Shown here: positions 17,722-26,785 of the stretch, piece after piece
Numbering within the stretch: position 1 is the stretch's first letter
Layout: each line of letters opens with the position of its first letter
Source: Nitrospirota bacterium
GTDB lineage: Bacteria > Nitrospirota > Thermodesulfovibrionia > UBA6902
Length of the DNA stretch: 64,000 nucleotides
Direction of reading: 5' to 3'
Assembly: GCA_016213945.1 (NCBI GenBank)
Contig: JACQZF010000006.1
Span: 1-64,000 of the forward strand
Made by a program: the position numbers and the translations under genes
Notes under the pieces: model-generated
What the model saw: the letters and a program-made list of their open reading frames with translations, nothing else
Told to the model about the DNA's origin: nothing
Databases searched by the model: none

Positions 17722-18912
17722 TTATATCTTCGGCAGGTAGTTCCAGTATTTTTGCGGGGAATAAAGCAGGCAGCATTTTTTACAAAACGGGAACAATCTC
17801 TTTTCTTTCAGCTTTCTCCTGAACGCAACATACTTCTCATTGTTGATTATCTCTTGCACCGTGCTCTCTCTAACATTGCCGAACAGAGTTGACAGGGAGC
17901 ACGGATATACATTGCCATAAGGGTCAATTCTTAGCGAATACCACGGAGCAAAACACTTGTTTACCACGCTGAAATCCTTGTCCTTGAAAAATCTCTCCAG
18001 CTCGTCGTCATTGTCAATAGAAACATAGACAGATTGGCCAAGTTCCTTTGCCAGTCTCCTCACACAATCCAGTTCCTGCTTTAATCTCCCGACATCAACC
18101 CCGGCAATGTCCTCCGGCAGGAGAAAACTTTCCTGCTTGAAAAAATTGCCCGCTGCGACCTGCGATTTTGTGTCGCCGATGGTGTTCTCATCAGTAAATA
18201 TAATAGGGTCTATTGTAAGCGGAACTTCCTTCTCCCTGCTGATCCTGACGACCTCGCAGAGCGAGTCCTGGTTCAGCGCTGAAACAGTGCAGAGAAAGCC
18301 GACGTCCGGCTTTGACTTTTTCAGAGCCGCCTTTTGTTCTTTTATCAGATCAACCGTCTTCATTATGTTGTCAAATACATTGCTGCATCTGATCTTGTTA
18401 TGAACGTCACGCGGCCCGTCCAGAGAAATGGTCAGGTCATCCAGCCCGTATTCAACGATCTTCCGCGCAGCGTCCTCGCTTATCACCCCGCCGTTCGAGG
18501 TAATGGAAAGCTCAAACATATGCTCCTTAGCCATTTTAATCAATTCCAGTATGTCTTTCCTGATAAAGGCCTCGCCGCCGCTGAAACGGACGGACCTTAC
18601 ACCCGCATTCTTTAGCTGTTTGAACAGCGTGGAAAACTCTTCGGTCGTCAGCTCCTTTTCTTTTCTGATGGTCTCAAGAACTCCGCCGCCGCCGTCCGTA
18701 TGAACACCGTAAAGCGGGCACATCTTGCACCTGCAATTGCACTTAAATGTCACCTCTATGCTAACGCTCTTAAGCTTCTCTATCTTTCCGTCGCAGAACA
18801 CGTAATCAGGATAATACGAAGCAGCAGCATCTGACAGCCCTCTGAGATTTTTCAAGATGACAGGCGAAACCACTTTTTTAACAGTATTTTTTGCGGCTCT
18901 TTTGATGCTCAC
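17722..18912 (-). CDS. radical SAM / SPASM protein
   Basis: 396 residues from a GTG start with AGGAGG 5 bases upstream. VTFKCNCRCKMCPLYGVH contains the CX3CX2C motif for the SAM-binding [4Fe-4S] cluster, VRFSGGEAFIRKDI is the GGE motif and LDDLTISLDGPRDVHNKIR a core strand. The C-terminal SPASM domain has CFAPWYSLRIDPYGNVYPCS and FPFCKKCC for auxiliary clusters. Such proteins in polysaccharide loci may modify a sugar or a peptide; no precursor peptide is visible next to it. An N-terminal basic/amphipathic stretch of about 40 residues precedes the domain. Confidence 0.8.
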   Translation of the reverse strand: MSIKRAAKNTVKKVVSPVILKNLRGLSDAAASYYPDYVFCDGKIEKLKSVSIEVTFKCNCRCKMCPLYGVHTDGGGGVLETIRKEKELTTEEFSTLFKQLKNAGVRSVRFSGGEAFIRKDILELIKMAKEHMFELSITSNGGVISEDAARKIVEYGLDDLTISLDGPRDVHNKIRCSNVFDNIMKTVDLIKEQKAALKKSKPDVGFLCTVSALNQDSLCEVVRISREKEVPLTIDPIIFTDENTIGDTKSQVAAGNFFKQESFLLPEDIAGVDVGRLKQELDCVRRLAKELGQSVYVSIDNDDELERFFKDKDFSVVNKCFAPWYSLRIDPYGNVYPCSLSTLFGNVRESTVQEIINNEKYVAFRRKLKEKRLFPFCKKCCLLYSPQKYWNYLPKI

Positions 18913-18914
18913 GG

Positions 18915-20399
18915 CTACCTCCTGATAACCCCAATGGAAGAAAGTGCTTTAATCTTTACCCGTTCTTTCAACGCAAATAATTTCTCGATCTCGTCCTGTT
19001 CATAAAATTTTAAGACCATAAGTATCAGCGGATATGACATCACTATCAGGGCCTTCATAACAATCCTCGCATAAAGCCCTGCCCCGGCAGTCAACATGGT
19101 AAGCAAATAAATGAGGGCCGTCGCCGCTATTATTTTTATAACACGCTGAAATTCAAAACCTACTGGATAACATTTCTGTGACAGCCATAACGTAAGGAAC
19201 ATCTCCAGGCAGCTCGATATAAAAACCGCAAGTGCCGCGCCGTACATGCCATACAAAGGCACCAATATAGCGAGAGCCGCTATATTGAACAGCGCCGATG
19301 AAATGGATATGTACGGCATATAGCCCGTCTTTTTTTCGATAAGCAGGCCTGTCTGAAAATTATAGTTTATTCCGTTTGCGATAACAGAAAGAACCAGTAT
19401 GGGCACAACTTTATAGGCATCTCTGAAGGCTTTTGAAGCCATCATTTCTATAACCTCGCGGGAAAGCGATGATATAAATAACCCGATAAACATCACAGCA
19501 AACAGGAAATATGTAAAGGTTCGCGCATAAACTTCTTTCGCGTTTTCCTGCTTCATGATGGAAAACCTGAACGGGCCGTAATTCATCTGAAAGGGTTCCA
19601 GCACAAAACTTCTCAACGCCATCCCGAAGCGGATGGCAAGGGCGTAAAGTCCCACTGTTTCAAGCGATGCGTACCAGCCGAGGAATACGCGGTCTATGTT
19701 CCGCCACACAAGTCCCGGAATTGAAGCAAGAATCAACGGATAACTGTATTTAAATATGTCCTTCATCCTTGAGAGCTCGAGGGCAAAGCCGGTTGATTTG
19801 TAGACAAAAAAATTAAGAAACAACCAGATTGCGACAGCGCCGAAAAGATTGCCTGTCAGTATGCCTTCCACGCCTTTATGAAGATAAACAACGATGTATA
19901 TATTCAGAGCAACTCTTATCAACAACTGCGCAAGCGAGCTCACTACATAAAGGACCGAGTATTCTTTGGCCCTGAAATAGGCATATGGAATCTCACTTAT
20001 CACTTCAAAGAACATGACCAGAAAACCAAGCCTCAACAGTGAGGCATAATTAACGGAATTGTAAATAAATCCGGAAATAGGGCTCGCAAGAAGCATGAGC
20101 AAACCGGTAATGACAAGACACCAGAATGTAATTGAGGCGAGAGCAGTGCTTACAAGTTTATTCCTTTCCGCCTCTTCTTTGTATTCAAAATAGAATCTCA
20201 GTATGGCATGGCCCAGCCGCACCCCAAGCATTATCCTGATAAAAGCAACCGTAACAAAAACGAGCTCAAGGGTGCCGTATTCGTCAGGGGTGAGATGGTT
20301 AGTATAAATAGGCAACAGCAGGAAAATACCCAGTCTGTTAAGGACATTGCCCGTAAAATATATAGCCGAATGTTTTATTAAGCGTTTAAGCTCAAGCAT
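18915..20399 (-). CDS. polysaccharide flippase (Wzx / MATE-like)
   Basis: 494 residues with 12-14 predicted membrane segments. LIKHSAIYFTGNVLNRLGIF at the start and LPIYTNHLTPDEYGTLELVF are typical of the polysaccharide biosynthesis protein family that flips undecaprenyl-linked repeat units to the periplasm. The gene overlaps its upstream neighbour by 8 bases. It is the only flippase seen, so it is presumably dedicated to the product of this locus. Confidence 0.85.
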   Translation of the reverse strand: MLELKRLIKHSAIYFTGNVLNRLGIFLLLPIYTNHLTPDEYGTLELVFVTVAFIRIMLGVRLGHAILRFYFEYKEEAERNKLVSTALASITFWCLVITGLLMLLASPISGFIYNSVNYASLLRLGFLVMFFEVISEIPYAYFRAKEYSVLYVVSSLAQLLIRVALNIYIVVYLHKGVEGILTGNLFGAVAIWLFLNFFVYKSTGFALELSRMKDIFKYSYPLILASIPGLVWRNIDRVFLGWYASLETVGLYALAIRFGMALRSFVLEPFQMNYGPFRFSIMKQENAKEVYARTFTYFLFAVMFIGLFISSLSREVIEMMASKAFRDAYKVVPILVLSVIANGINYNFQTGLLIEKKTGYMPYISISSALFNIAALAILVPLYGMYGAALAVFISSCLEMFLTLWLSQKCYPVGFEFQRVIKIIAATALIYLLTMLTAGAGLYARIVMKALIVMSYPLILMVLKFYEQDEIEKLFALKERVKIKALSSIGVIRR

Positions 20400-22179
20400 G
20401 AGTAAATAGATGTTTCAGATAAAGAGAGCTGGTTGCTTCCAATGGTTTTATAATATGCGCATCAAGCCACTCTCTGTTGCTTTTAAACGGCTCCAGCTTT
20501 ACCCTTTTTATTACGTGATGAAGCCAGTAAATAATTGCCATGGCTGGCAGGGCTTCGGCAGATATGCCGAGCGCGTTCATGTATCTTTCAAGGATATTTT
20601 TTTCCATATGATCAAATTTCAGAGGAATAATAATATCGCAGATAACGTCCATTAGTTCTTCCCCGTAAAGCACCTTCCTCCTTGAGGCAAGCAAATGCAA
20701 AAGATCCAGAAGCGGCAATCCCTCTCTTGCCGACAGGTCCCAGTCAATTATGCCTGTCACTGTAATGCTGTCAAGATCGAACAGCAAATTCTCAAGTTTA
20801 TAATCGCCGTGCTGCCAGGCCAACAGCATCTCTTTGTTCACTGCCTCTTTCCTTAAATACATCACGACGCCTTCCGCAAGTTCACTGTATCCGGCGTCAA
20901 ATGCAAGGGTTTGCATCAACTCTTCAGCATAGCAGGAGAATAGCCGGACAAATCTCTCCTCGTTCAAATGAACACGCTGCAATGTTTTAATGTGAAATTC
21001 CGTGAGCACCTTTACTACAACAGGGAATGCCTTGTGAAAGGCATTCCCCGGCGTACTGATAACCGCCCCGCCAAGTTTGCTCTCCACAAAATATGCCTGC
21101 CCGTTGTAAACGCCTTCCTTGACCGGCAGAGGCGCTTCAAATGGCAGCTGCCCCTGCATTGATTTCAGTCCTCTGAGGCTCTCCATATTTTGCCTGCATA
21201 ATGCATAATACTTCTCATTCAACGGCATCCTTATAACAACACCTTTGGGGTCCCCTGTTTTGTCTTTCGGCCTCGCTATAACTATAACATCGGCAATGAA
21301 CCTCTCAACTTCCATCTCCCCTTTATCAGGGACCGCGTGTTCCAGTAAGTTTTCCATAAAACTCTTATACGGTTTGTTGGATGCTATAGCCATAAAGGCT
21401 GGAGCAAGTGCGCCGCCTTTTACAAACCTGTCTTTTATGATATTCCGCAGAGATTTTCTGCTGCCTGCCGTTGCCGCGGGATCAGTGATCTCTTTAATGT
21501 TCATCAGAGACGGATATGCATACAATAACTTGATATGTTTAAAGCCTGCATCTTTCAGCTTACTGCTTACAAATCCCGGGGAGAATCTTGTTTCTCCGTT
21601 TTCAGCCTTTGTTCCGCCGCGGACCCTGTTAAAGAGCGAGCGAAAGCCCATGGCATTTTGCACGGAAATAAAAAGCGAGCCTGAAGTCCCGGTCACTCTT
21701 GCGGCTTCCTTCAGCATTCGGGACAGATATTTCCTGTTACTGCCTGAAGGCGCTTCCATATACGGGATAATGTTGTCAAAATCGTGCGAGGCCACCAGGT
21801 CGAAATAGCCGTCTTGAAAAGGAAGCTGTTCTGTGTTTGAAAGCCAAGCCAGTTTGACGTTCTGAATTTTTTTTGCTTTCAGTTTTGCTTCCATGCATTC
21901 AAGCATAAGACGGTTCGGATGCACACAGAACACTTCTTTACACTGAAACGAAAGAGATTCCGAGACTGTTCCGAATGTCGCGTCAAACACTAACGCTTTT
22001 TCAGTGCCGTTAAACCCTAAAAGGAACTTCCAGCAGGCCTGTCTCTCCCGCATTATATTTGAGACATATTGCATCTTCTTTTGAGGCAACACTGCCAGAA
22101 ATCTGCCTAAACCGGCTTCCCAGCCGTGTTCTTTTACATATCCATGCAGGGCGATTATTTCTTCAGAGGAAAGAAACAT
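20392..22179 (-). CDS. SAM-methyltransferase / APH-type kinase fusion
   Basis: 595 residues in two parts. Residues about 60-230 are a class I methyltransferase: ALVFDATFGTVSESLSF is the SAM-binding region, QLPFQDGYFDLVASHDF the post-I region. Residues about 290-590 are a phosphotransferase of the aminoglycoside/choline kinase fold: WQHGDYKLENLLFDL is the catalytic HGD...N loop and GIIDWDLSAREGLPLLDLL the metal-binding DWD. The first glycine motif of the methyltransferase is unusual (DATFGT), so SAM binding should be tested. The kinase looks complete. A second kinase of the same fold is the C-terminal half of the next gene downstream in coordinate (22189-24435). Confidence 0.7.
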   Translation of the reverse strand: MFLSSEEIIALHGYVKEHGWEAGLGRFLAVLPQKKMQYVSNIMRERQACWKFLLGFNGTEKALVFDATFGTVSESLSFQCKEVFCVHPNRLMLECMEAKLKAKKIQNVKLAWLSNTEQLPFQDGYFDLVASHDFDNIIPYMEAPSGSNRKYLSRMLKEAARVTGTSGSLFISVQNAMGFRSLFNRVRGGTKAENGETRFSPGFVSSKLKDAGFKHIKLLYAYPSLMNIKEITDPAATAGSRKSLRNIIKDRFVKGGALAPAFMAIASNKPYKSFMENLLEHAVPDKGEMEVERFIADVIVIARPKDKTGDPKGVVIRMPLNEKYYALCRQNMESLRGLKSMQGQLPFEAPLPVKEGVYNGQAYFVESKLGGAVISTPGNAFHKAFPVVVKVLTEFHIKTLQRVHLNEERFVRLFSCYAEELMQTLAFDAGYSELAEGVVMYLRKEAVNKEMLLAWQHGDYKLENLLFDLDSITVTGIIDWDLSAREGLPLLDLLHLLASRRKVLYGEELMDVICDIIIPLKFDHMEKNILERYMNALGISAEALPAMAIIYWLHHVIKRVKLEPFKSNREWLDAHIIKPLEATSSLYLKHLFTHA

Positions 22180-22188
22180 AACTATTTA

Positions 22189-24435
22189 TTACCGTAAGAT
22201 CGGAATTAATTCTTCTCTGTGATTGGTGTAAAATTTCAGGCGCTCAGTCCAGTTCTGCCTGCGTATTCCCTGTTTTGCGAATAAACCATACTCCTCCATA
22301 ACAGCCTTTTCCAGAAGATACAGCAGGAAAAGCAATTTCAGCATGTCCTTGTCAAAACCCATTTCCAAAGAGTACCAGTTCAGATATTTTTGGGTCAGCA
22401 CGGAGAAACGCCTGCCGTCAAAAAAAACGTTTTCAAAACTGTTCAAAAACACGTTAGCTTTTCCGCCCTTGCCGGGCAATATCCTGAAACTCAGGAAAAA
22501 TGTAAAAAGGTCATTAGTTGGCAAGGCCCCTTTTTGCATGTCTGCCCAGTCAATCACTGTCATCTTACCGTTTTCAATAAGTATGTTGCTCGGAAACCAG
22601 TCGCCGTGGCTGCAAACAAGCGGGACTTCGACATTATTCAGTTTTTTTATTTTACTGAACAAATCCGCCGGGGCGGCATCCTCTCTGGCGCCGGGCAAAG
22701 ATACATATTCATGAAGCAACGATTCGATACTTGGCTCAAGCGAAGAGATGCTTGCCCTGTTTGTCTCAGTCTGTCTCTGAAATTCAACCAGCCATCTCAT
22801 GGCTTGCCTTATATTATTATCTGCCCTGACAAGATCCCTTTCGGAATTATTGGTTAGTATCTCCGACATTTTACTCCCTGATATATGATTCAAAATCATT
22901 ACAGGATACATGCCTCCAACTCTTTCAAAGCAACATATTTGCGGTATGCTCTTTTTCAATGCACCGCTCAAGCGCTTTTGCAGATAGGCTATATTTTCAT
23001 ACTCCTCCTCAATCAAGTGTTCCATCTTTTTATTCTTGATGTATTTAACAAACAAAATATCTTTATCGCCGGATGAGAAATAAAAATATATATTTCTCAC
23101 CCTTTCACGCATTAAGCAGGAAAGATCGGCCGGTGTCTTTCTGGCATCAGGCAATATCGTTTCCCAATTTTCCAGCAAATGTTTCTTTACTGCCGGATAC
23201 ATAGAAAGCGCGAAATTGTTTATATAGGGATTGCTTTTTTCCATGAAGTTGAATACAGGCTTTACAGGCAAAGATATACCCGGTATTTTCAAAAGCATGT
23301 AAATCAATCTGGCCTTTCTGGAATGCTCTTTGGAGTGGCGCAAATAAATTTCCATAAGTTTTTTTGAGCCTCCCATCAAAAACCAATTGTAGTGCTTCTT
23401 GCTGCGCGCCTTTTTTTTCCCGACTCCCACCAATATAGGACAGATAACCAATGACTTAAAGGCAATAAAATCGTCATCATAGCTTACAGCGATTCTTTTA
23501 AGGGCGTACACATCGCTTTCAACAGCATTTAAACCATACTGATATGAACAGGCGCACCGGAATCCGGCATTCTTGACGATGTCTTTGCATGTATCGTTAT
23601 AATCACCGTTTGGGTAGGCAAATGTCTCAACAGGTCTGGCTAAAATATCCTCGATCTTCTTTTTGGATGAAACAACTTCAGCTTCGATTCCTTCCCGCGA
23701 AAGATGCGTAAGGATAGGATGCGTGCATGAGTGGGCTCCAAACTCTACCCCGGTTCCGCTCATCTCTTTTACCTCTTCCCATGAGAGCATCGAGGACTGA
23801 TTTGCAAAATCAGCAAAGTCCACATCATCACAAAAATCCGTCAATTCAGCAATGGCTTCATCTTTTGCGGGATCCTCCAGCGTTTTCAACAGCTCTATAA
23901 CGCCTTTGCATGCTTTGCGCCTGCCGGCAGCCTCCGATATACTGAATGTGTGAAAGCCGGTGTCGGTGCTTATCTTAATCTCACTCCTGGAAGTATGTTT
24001 TATAAGGTAAGCGATCTTGTCCCACCAGAGAAGTTTTTTTGTGCTGATATAATCAGATGTCAAAAAAATCGTCGCTGGCAGTCTATGTTTTTTCAGAATC
24101 GGATATGCCTTCGCGTAATTGTCTTTGTACCCGTCGTCAAAAGTGACGACAACTGTATTCTTCGGCAGTTTGCCTGTTTCATAGTGTTCTGCCAATTTGG
24201 AAAGGTTCATCACGTTAAAATGCCGGGACAGGAATTTCATCTGCCTGTCAAAGCTTGTGACAGAGGCATCAACCACGCCGTGCATAAGAGGGAATTTGTC
24301 CATGTCATCCATATCCATGACGCGGTGGTAGCACAAAATTATTGCTTCTCTCTTGCCGATAAGTTTCTTTAGAAATAAAAAGAAATACAACAGCCCGGAG
24401 TAGTGCAACATTTTAATTAAAAATTGCCTCTTCAT
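22189..24435 (-). CDS. polysaccharide deacetylase / APH-type kinase fusion
   Basis: 748 residues. The N-terminal third is a NodB-type deacetylase: AIILCYHRVMD, TVVVTFDDGYKDNYAKAYP (motif 1) and VEFGAHSCTHPILTHLS (motif 2), ETFAYPNGDYND (motif 3). About residues 440-740 form an APH/ChoK-like kinase with VCSHGDWFPSNILIE (catalytic Asp and Asn) and VIDWADMQKGALP (metal Asp). A hydrophobic N-terminal stretch, YSGLLYFFLFLKKLIG, may anchor it to the membrane. Deacetylase and kinase in one chain suggests two successive steps on one substrate. Fusion is certain from the frame; substrate is unknown. Confidence 0.75.
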   Translation of the reverse strand: MKRQFLIKMLHYSGLLYFFLFLKKLIGKREAIILCYHRVMDMDDMDKFPLMHGVVDASVTSFDRQMKFLSRHFNVMNLSKLAEHYETGKLPKNTVVVTFDDGYKDNYAKAYPILKKHRLPATIFLTSDYISTKKLLWWDKIAYLIKHTSRSEIKISTDTGFHTFSISEAAGRRKACKGVIELLKTLEDPAKDEAIAELTDFCDDVDFADFANQSSMLSWEEVKEMSGTGVEFGAHSCTHPILTHLSREGIEAEVVSSKKKIEDILARPVETFAYPNGDYNDTCKDIVKNAGFRCACSYQYGLNAVESDVYALKRIAVSYDDDFIAFKSLVICPILVGVGKKKARSKKHYNWFLMGGSKKLMEIYLRHSKEHSRKARLIYMLLKIPGISLPVKPVFNFMEKSNPYINNFALSMYPAVKKHLLENWETILPDARKTPADLSCLMRERVRNIYFYFSSGDKDILFVKYIKNKKMEHLIEEEYENIAYLQKRLSGALKKSIPQICCFERVGGMYPVMILNHISGSKMSEILTNNSERDLVRADNNIRQAMRWLVEFQRQTETNRASISSLEPSIESLLHEYVSLPGAREDAAPADLFSKIKKLNNVEVPLVCSHGDWFPSNILIENGKMTVIDWADMQKGALPTNDLFTFFLSFRILPGKGGKANVFLNSFENVFFDGRRFSVLTQKYLNWYSLEMGFDKDMLKLLFLLYLLEKAVMEEYGLFAKQGIRRQNWTERLKFYTNHREELIPILR

Positions 24436-24441
24436 AACTGC

Positions 24442-25488
24442 TTAGATGTCATCCCCTTCGAGAAGGTGCCAATTTTCTTTATCTGAAACAAGTTGAGCAT
24501 ATTCAAATTCTTTATCCGCGAAGATCATTATGCTCCGCTCCGACTCTCTCCTGACAAAACCCCAGGCTTCAAGTTTTTCAACCAATACGCTGCTGCCGAG
24601 ACAGGAAACAGAAACGGCAAAGACCTTCTCGCGTCTCATGGCAGCGATAAACTCAGCAAGCAGGGCGTCAATGTCTTGCGTTGCATTTAAAAATAAAATG
24701 TCATCCATATAACAGAGGTTGTCTTTGATGTGATAGACGATATATCCCAGGAGATCCTGTTTTAAATTGTCAGTCATGCAGAATATCCTGCGATTATCCT
24801 TCAGGAATCTTCCGAACCTCCAGGTTAAGAAATCCGCGGTCCTTTCTCCGATTACATTGAACTGCCCGCGTGCCTTTTCCCATAAAACGTCAAACCTTTT
24901 ATCAAAAGCACTGATGCTTTCTGCCTGAATGACTTTTGATTTCTTGTATGCTCTCTCATGAAAGGTTTTTGCAACGACTAAATCCACAAGAGGGGACACC
25001 GCTGCTGAAAGCAGGTCGGATCTGAGGATCTCTTTAAGTTTATAATGCGACCTCAACACCTTTACCCAGCGGCTCATCTTTCCAATGGATTTGTAACGGA
25101 CCCTTTGAAAAACGCTTTCAGCCTGCTTGTTCGGGAAGGCATAGATGAAATCAAGGCCTCTTTCATTATTGCCTGTTGTGACCTGCCGCTGCAGTTTCAG
25201 TGCCGGGCCGAACCCCCTGTGCTCTTTCAGGATAGCGAAGTCAATCGCAACACCTGCGGAAACTGCTTTGCCGTTAATAAAAACCTTCCTCTGGCAAAGC
25301 CCTGTCGTGCCGATAATTTCTGCCTCATTGTCAGTATAAGCCAGCCAGGCCCACGACGAACCATATGTATTGTCCCTGTAAATCGCCCTGTACCTTTCAG
25401 CGCTGCAATCAGGAAGATTTCCCTTCCACAGATACAGGACTGTTGCTTCATCTTTTTGCAGGTCCGCCTGCCGTACCAAATAGTTCAT
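24442..25488 (-). CDS. GNAT-type acyltransferase
   Basis: 348 residues. AGVAIDFAILKEHRGFGPAL is the beta-4/loop region that binds the CoA pyrophosphate, FIYAFPNKQAESVFQRVRY is typical of GNAT enzymes in exopolysaccharide clusters (often called FemAB-like or GNAT acyltransferases). A second half with LTWRFGRFLKDNRR and DILFLNATQDIDALLAEF suggests a duplicated fold. It probably acylates an amino sugar made available by the deacetylases of the locus. AGGA precedes the ATG at 25488. Confidence 0.65.
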   Translation of the reverse strand: MNYLVRQADLQKDEATVLYLWKGNLPDCSAERYRAIYRDNTYGSSWAWLAYTDNEAEIIGTTGLCQRKVFINGKAVSAGVAIDFAILKEHRGFGPALKLQRQVTTGNNERGLDFIYAFPNKQAESVFQRVRYKSIGKMSRWVKVLRSHYKLKEILRSDLLSAAVSPLVDLVVAKTFHERAYKKSKVIQAESISAFDKRFDVLWEKARGQFNVIGERTADFLTWRFGRFLKDNRRIFCMTDNLKQDLLGYIVYHIKDNLCYMDDILFLNATQDIDALLAEFIAAMRREKVFAVSVSCLGSSVLVEKLEAWGFVRRESERSIMIFADKEFEYAQLVSDKENWHLLEGDDI

Positions 25489-25489
25489 T

Positions 25490-26785
25490 TCAAATATCCT
25501 TTACCCTGACTATGTTGTCTGCACTCAAATTCCCGATTCCCATATCGTGACAATTCCGCAAGAACTCTTTAAACGGTGAATCATCCGAATCAGGATCGTT
25601 CTCAACTGCCAATGATGATTTTTTTGCATTTTTGACAGTGGCAGGCATCAGCACATCCTTTGCAGCTACATAATCCAGCGCCACCGGATCAGTGGATGCA
25701 AGCACAGTGCGTGTATGTTCTCTCAGGCTCAAATCCGTCCTCGAGCCGTATCCTGCCCATTCGGCAGTAATTATGTTTAGGTCAGCCATCCGCACATGTT
25801 TCATGAAATATCCAACACATCCGCCAATGGCCGGCAGATATTCCTTCCAGCCGAATTTCTCAAGAATGTCTTTTAACCTCCAGTGCACTTTGCTGCCGCC
25901 GATAAAATGAAAATTGTGATACCCCTCAGGTTTCTTCCCGCGATAACCGCATGTCATATCGCAAATACCGAGATAGTTTTTAATGCTTGCTGTCACGCCG
26001 GTGCTGCCGTGATGATTCAACGCAGAAAAATTAATGAACTTCAGTTTTCTGTCCAGATATTGCCCGTTCTTCCACGGCCCCTTGCAGAAATCAATTGTTA
26101 TCCCGCTGTACTTGGATGTGAAAACAGGATATGACATCCGTGCCTTTTTCCCGTTAGTGGCAGTATAAACCAAATCCTCGCGCCACACATACCCGTCTCC
26201 CTGAGCCGGGCTTTTTACAATCCCGCCTTTTTCAGCTCCACCCCATAATCCCTGGATTGTCTCGCCGCCGTCATGCCAGTGATACTTTGTAACATTTGCA
26301 TGTCCCTTTTTCTGAAAATACTCGATGAGCTCATTAAGATTGTAATCGCCGTTTCTGTGCTCTGTGGTCCAGCCTCGCGAATTGTTTTCAGGGAAATGAT
26401 GATTGTCAGCGATGATAATTTCGCCCGTGAAATCTGGAATCGCAAGGGTCAGCTCAATAAAGGCCTTAATGGCATTGGTATTCGTCGTGCCCTGATTCCA
26501 CCATTGCGCATTGGGTTTTAATAAGACAATATCATCTTTCTGAATAAATTTACTCATCCCTCCAGCCATATCAATTGCCCTGAGGGTGTTCTCTTCCGGT
26601 GTGCCGCCCTTGGTAATATACACATAAGATTTGCCGTCAGGAGAGGTTCCGGGGGTATGTGTTTTACTGTCTGTCTTCACCTGCTCTGCCGCATATATGT
26701 GCTTTGGCGATTTTTTTAAAAAAAATGCCAGCGCTGCCATCCCTGACAATGCCAGGAACATCCTTCTTGTCAAACTATTCCACAT
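25490..26785 (-). CDS. Tat-exported DUF362 family protein
   Basis: 431 residues. The N-terminus SLTRRMFLALSGMAALAFFL is a twin-arginine signal. IQKDDIVLLKPNAQWWNQGT, EIIIADNHHFPENN, SIKNYLGICDMTCGYRG and VLASTDPVALDYVAAKDVL follow the DUF362 order. Export through Tat suggests the protein folds, perhaps with a cofactor, in the cytoplasm. It overlaps the ATP-PPase gene by 11 bases. Paired with a cytoplasmic DUF362 protein at 7714-8709. Function unknown. Confidence 0.8.
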   Translation of the reverse strand: MWNSLTRRMFLALSGMAALAFFLKKSPKHIYAAEQVKTDSKTHTPGTSPDGKSYVYITKGGTPEENTLRAIDMAGGMSKFIQKDDIVLLKPNAQWWNQGTTNTNAIKAFIELTLAIPDFTGEIIIADNHHFPENNSRGWTTEHRNGDYNLNELIEYFQKKGHANVTKYHWHDGGETIQGLWGGAEKGGIVKSPAQGDGYVWREDLVYTATNGKKARMSYPVFTSKYSGITIDFCKGPWKNGQYLDRKLKFINFSALNHHGSTGVTASIKNYLGICDMTCGYRGKKPEGYHNFHFIGGSKVHWRLKDILEKFGWKEYLPAIGGCVGYFMKHVRMADLNIITAEWAGYGSRTDLSLREHTRTVLASTDPVALDYVAAKDVLMPATVKNAKKSSLAVENDPDSDDSPFKEFLRNCHDMGIGNLSADNIVRVKDI

